The position numbers and the translations under genes were made by a program. From assembly GCA_934661135.1 (NCBI GenBank), contig CAKUJA010000007.1, forward strand, positions 1 to 35,429: a DNA stretch of 35,429 bases. The letters run 5' to 3'. Below the pieces are notes generated by a model. That model ran no database searches, had not been told where the DNA came from, and saw only the letters and a program-made list of their open reading frames with translations. Below are positions 33,235 to 35,429 of the stretch, one piece after another. The DNA comes from an uncultured Oscillospiraceae bacterium (GTDB lineage Bacteria; Bacillota; Clostridia; Oscillospirales; Oscillospiraceae). The stretch's first letter is position 1. Every line of letters begins with the position of its first letter.

Positions 33235-33260
33235 AAGCGGCGGAAAAGGGGAAAACCATA

Positions 33261-34025
33261 ATGGCAGGAAGAAATAAGCAGGCAAAAAACCGAAAAGTGT
33301 CCAGCGGCGTGGCGCCGAGACTGATTATCATGCTGGCGGTTGTGGCGGCGATCATCTTCGGCGTGGCGATCTTCTTCAAGGTAACGACGATTGAGGTGCA
33401 GGGAAACTCGATCTATTCGGCGGAGGACGTGATTGCGGCGTCCGGTGTAGAGATCGGAGACAATCTGCTGCTGGTCAACAAGGCCACGACAGCGGGCAAT
33501 ATCCTTGCGGCGCTGCCCTATGTGGAGGAGGTGCGCGGGATTGTGCGCTCGATGCCGGACACGATCGTGATCCAGGTCAAGGAGAGCGAGGCGGCATTTG
33601 CCGTGCAGACCGACGTGAATACGACATGGCTTATCAACAGCCGCGGCAAGGCGCTGGAAAAGGTGGACGGGGAGCTGCCGGAGGGACAGCCGCAGATTGT
33701 CGGCGTGAGCGTGAAGGCACCGTCGGCCGGGATGACAGTGACGGCAGTGGAGCAGAGCCGTCTGGACGCGGCGCTGGCTGTATTGGCAGAGCTGGACGGC
33801 ACCGGTATTTTGGAGCACGTGGCGGCGGTGAATGTGGAGAAGGACTACGACATCACAGTCCAATATGACGACCGCTACACGATCAAGCTTGGCGGCACGG
33901 ACGATTTGGCCTACAAGGTGCAGTATTTGACGAGCATCCTGTCGGAGCTGAGCGAATATCAGGCCGGAACGATCGATCTGACCGAGGCGGCAAGCAAAAA
34001 AGCGACCTTCCAGCCGGCGGCCTGA
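33261..34025 (+). CDS. ftsQ: Cell-division protein FtsQ/DivIB
   Basis: A 254-residue bitopic divisome protein. A basic cytoplasmic tail (1-19), one membrane segment (about 20-40), then a POTRA domain (about 43-112) starting TTIEVQGNSIYSAEDVIAAS and containing PYVEEVRGIVRSMPDTIVIQV. A beta domain follows to about 225 and a short tail ends it. AAGGGG lies nine bases before ATG. DivIB proteins join FtsL and DivIC and gate septal synthesis. It is the last gene before the ftsZ promoter. Confidence 0.88.
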   Translation: MAGRNKQAKNRKVSSGVAPRLIIMLAVVAAIIFGVAIFFKVTTIEVQGNSIYSAEDVIAASGVEIGDNLLLVNKATTAGNILAALPYVEEVRGIVRSMPDTIVIQVKESEAAFAVQTDVNTTWLINSRGKALEKVDGELPEGQPQIVGVSVKAPSAGMTVTAVEQSRLDAALAVLAELDGTGILEHVAAVNVEKDYDITVQYDDRYTIKLGGTDDLAYKVQYLTSILSELSEYQAGTIDLTEAASKKATFQPAA

Positions 34026-34046
34026 GAAAATGCGCGGGAAAAATAC

Positions 34047-34068
34047 GGAGAAAAAAGACGTTTTTTCC
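34047..34068 (+). terminator. Weak AT-rich stem-loop after ftsQ
   Basis: GGAGAAAAAAGACGTTTTTTCC can fold as an A6/T6 stem with GG/CC at its base and a GACG loop, one bulge. The arm ends in a T-run, so partial termination of the upstream operon is possible. It lies just ahead of the ftsZ promoter. Confidence 0.35.
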
Positions 34069-34077
34069 AGATTTCTA

Positions 34078-34106
34078 TTGACCGCGACGGCAATCCAGTA
34101 TAAAAT
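34078..34106 (+). promoter_or_regulatory. Promoter of ftsZ
   Basis: TTGACC at 34078-34083 and TAAAAT at 34101-34106 are 17 bases apart; the overlapping TATAAA at 34099-34104 is an alternative -10. The 152-base gap between ftsQ and ftsZ holds no gene and no ftsA. A dedicated promoter lets ftsZ be made at higher level than the murein genes. Confidence 0.7.
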
Positions 34107-34177
34107 AGAGTGAAAACCATTTCTACGGAACTTGAGAACGCTTTGATTCGGGCGCTTCATACATAGGAGGAAGTCAT

Positions 34178-35251
34178 ATGGCAGATTTTGCAGAAAAAGT
34201 AGTCAATATTAAAGTCATCGGCGTCGGCGGCGCCGGCAACAACGTTATCAACCGGATGATTACCAGCGGCGTGGGCGGCGTGGAGTTCATCGCGGTCAAC
34301 ACCGATAAGCAGGATCTCAACAAGTCCAAGTGCGAAAACAAAATCCAGATTGGCGAAAAGCTGACCGGCGGTATGGGCGCAGGCTCGAAGCCGGAGATCG
34401 GCCAGAAATCTGCCGAGGAATCCAAGAACGTGATTTCGCAGGCGCTCGACGGCACGGATATGGTCTTTATCACGGCCGGCATGGGCGGCGGCACCGGCAC
34501 CGGCGCGGCGCCGATCATTGCGCAGATTGCGCACGACAAGGGCATTTTGACGGTTGGCGTTGTGACCAAGCCGTTTAAGTTTGAAGGCGCGAACCGGATG
34601 CGTCAGGCCGAAATGGGCATTGCGAACCTGACCGACAAGGTCGACTCGCTGATTATCATTCCGAATGACCGGCTGAAGTTCGTCACCGACCAGAAGATCA
34701 CGTTTGCCAACGCATTCGGCATCGCGGACGATGTGCTGAAGCAGGCGGTCAGCTCGATCTCCGAGCTGGTTGGCTACTCGGAGCACGTCATCATCAACCT
34801 CGACTTCGCGGACGTGTCCGCAATTATGAAGGACGCGGGTCACGCGCACATGGGCGTCGGCACGGCGGCAGGCCGCGACAAGGCGGAGCAGGCCGCGATG
34901 GCGGCTGTGTCCAGCCCGCTGCTTGAGACGTCGATCAACGGCGCGACAGGCGTGCTGATCAACGTGGCAGGCTCGAGCGAGCTGGCCCTCGACGACGTTG
35001 AGACTGCGGCGAACATCGTCATGGAAGCTGCCAACCCCGAGGCGAACATCATCTTCGGCGCGGCGTTTGACGACAACCTCGAGGACGAGATGCGCGTCAC
35101 CGTCATCGCCACCGGCTTTGACGATAAGCAGCGCCAGCAGCCGACGACGAAGCTCGGCGCGTATTCTGCGGCGGGCGAAAAGGCCAAGGCACAGGCTGCG
35201 GAGGACATCGACGACATCGACGAGATCTTCAAGATTTTTAATAAGGACTGA
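34178..35251 (+). CDS. ftsZ: Cell-division GTPase FtsZ
   Basis: A 357-residue tubulin homologue that polymerises into the Z-ring. GTP-binding motifs: VGGAGNNVINRM near residues 16-27, the tubulin signature GGGTGTG at 103-109, and the NLDFADV T7 loop with its catalytic Asp. The C-terminal linker is very short (about 320-345), and the extreme tail is DDIDEIFKIFNKD rather than the usual conserved peptide resembling DIPxFLR. That peptide normally binds FtsA, SepF and others. AGGAGG lies seven bases before ATG 34178. It is followed by a strong terminator, so ftsZ ends the cluster. Confidence 0.97.
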   Translation: MADFAEKVVNIKVIGVGGAGNNVINRMITSGVGGVEFIAVNTDKQDLNKSKCENKIQIGEKLTGGMGAGSKPEIGQKSAEESKNVISQALDGTDMVFITAGMGGGTGTGAAPIIAQIAHDKGILTVGVVTKPFKFEGANRMRQAEMGIANLTDKVDSLIIIPNDRLKFVTDQKITFANAFGIADDVLKQAVSSISELVGYSEHVIINLDFADVSAIMKDAGHAHMGVGTAAGRDKAEQAAMAAVSSPLLETSINGATGVLINVAGSSELALDDVETAANIVMEAANPEANIIFGAAFDDNLEDEMRVTVIATGFDDKQRQQPTTKLGAYSAAGEKAKAQAAEDIDDIDEIFKIFNKD

Positions 35252-35260
35252 ATGCAGGAG

Positions 35261-35289
35261 ACAGCCGCCCGGGAGGGCGGCTGTTTTTT
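35261..35289 (+). terminator. Rho-independent terminator of ftsZ
   Basis: ACAGCCGCCC (35261-35270) pairs perfectly with GGGCGGCTGT (35275-35284), four-base loop GGGA, followed by an unbroken run of six T. This is the clearest intrinsic terminator in the window. Confidence 0.93.
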
Positions 35290-35348
35290 CAATTTCAGGG
35301 AAAGAGCGGACGGCGTTTTCTTTTTGGAGCGCCAAAAGGATTTGCGCC

Positions 35349-35387
35349 CCCATTCTTTTCTTTCTGGCAGAGAAAGAAAAGAATGGG
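35349..35387. repeat. Perfect 17-bp palindromic hairpin after ftsZ
   Basis: CCCATTCTTTTCTTTCT (35349-35365) pairs without mismatch with 35371-35387 around GGCAG. The composition (pyrimidine-rich arm against purine-rich arm) differs from the GC-rich surroundings. No gene is visible from 35252 to the end of the window. It may be a REP-like element or a second terminator. Confidence 0.6.
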
Positions 35388-35429
35388 TTCAAAAAAGCGT
35401 TCCTTTGGGTGCGGAGGAAATCGGAAGAA

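Overview
This window looks like a chromosomal segment from a GC-rich (judged by eye at somewhat under 60% GC) member of the Clostridia. The Oscillospirales/Oscillospiraceae are the best guess. That placement rests on gene content and style: an Opp-type peptide transporter with lipoprotein receptor, spmA/spmB spore-maturation genes, an AbrB/SpoVT regulator, a ClpC ATPase and a Gram-positive dcw (division and cell wall) cluster with a PASTA-containing penicillin-binding protein. It is inferred from reading, not from any database comparison. There are no rRNA or tRNA genes, no CRISPR array, no phage and no transposase.

Layout. (1) 1-8.7 kb: the 3' end of an M3-family oligopeptidase, a small membrane protein, then a long structured leader and a complete oligopeptide ABC transporter (oppA, oppB, oppC, oppD, oppF) followed by a translationally coupled 86-residue membrane protein. 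OppA and OppC are both enlarged; OppC carries about 210 extra residues with a threefold internal repeat. (2) 9.0-12.6 kb: two overlapping genes for a heterodimeric ABC exporter with the classic split of one degenerate and one consensus ATP site. (3) 12.9-18.6 kb, mostly minus strand: argS, spmA and a frameshifted spmB, a plus-strand AbrB-type regulator with a zinc-ribbon tail, rsmI, a TrmN6/YabB-type methyltransferase and a 56-residue 2[4Fe-4S] ferredoxin. This stretch is peppered with palindromic non-coding elements. (4) 18.7-21.1 kb: a stand-alone ClpC-type AAA+ unfoldase. (5) 21.1-35.3 kb: the dcw cluster in order mraZ, rsmH, ftsL, PBP (spoVD/ftsI type), murE, murF, mraY, ftsW, murG, murA, ftsQ/divIB, ftsZ. 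murD, murB and ftsA are not in the cluster.

How it fits together. The first block imports and degrades peptides. The dcw block makes the lipid-linked peptidoglycan precursor (MurA, MurE, MurF, MraY, MurG), polymerises and cross-links it (FtsW, PBP) and positions this at the septum (FtsL, FtsQ, FtsZ). MraZ probably binds 10-bp-spaced repeats just downstream of its own promoter, and a second possible promoter carries a LexA-like box.

The most notable non-coding content is a family of roughly 160-bp elements with terminal inverted repeats (two full copies, one internally deleted copy, one possible remnant). One copy supplies the last five codons and the stop codon of rsmI. There is also a second, unrelated 210-bp foldback element against the spmA ribosome binding site, and a duplicated terminator flanking a palindrome-rich insert. 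I saw no clearly new multi-gene defence or biosynthetic system; most of the window is core genome with unusual details.
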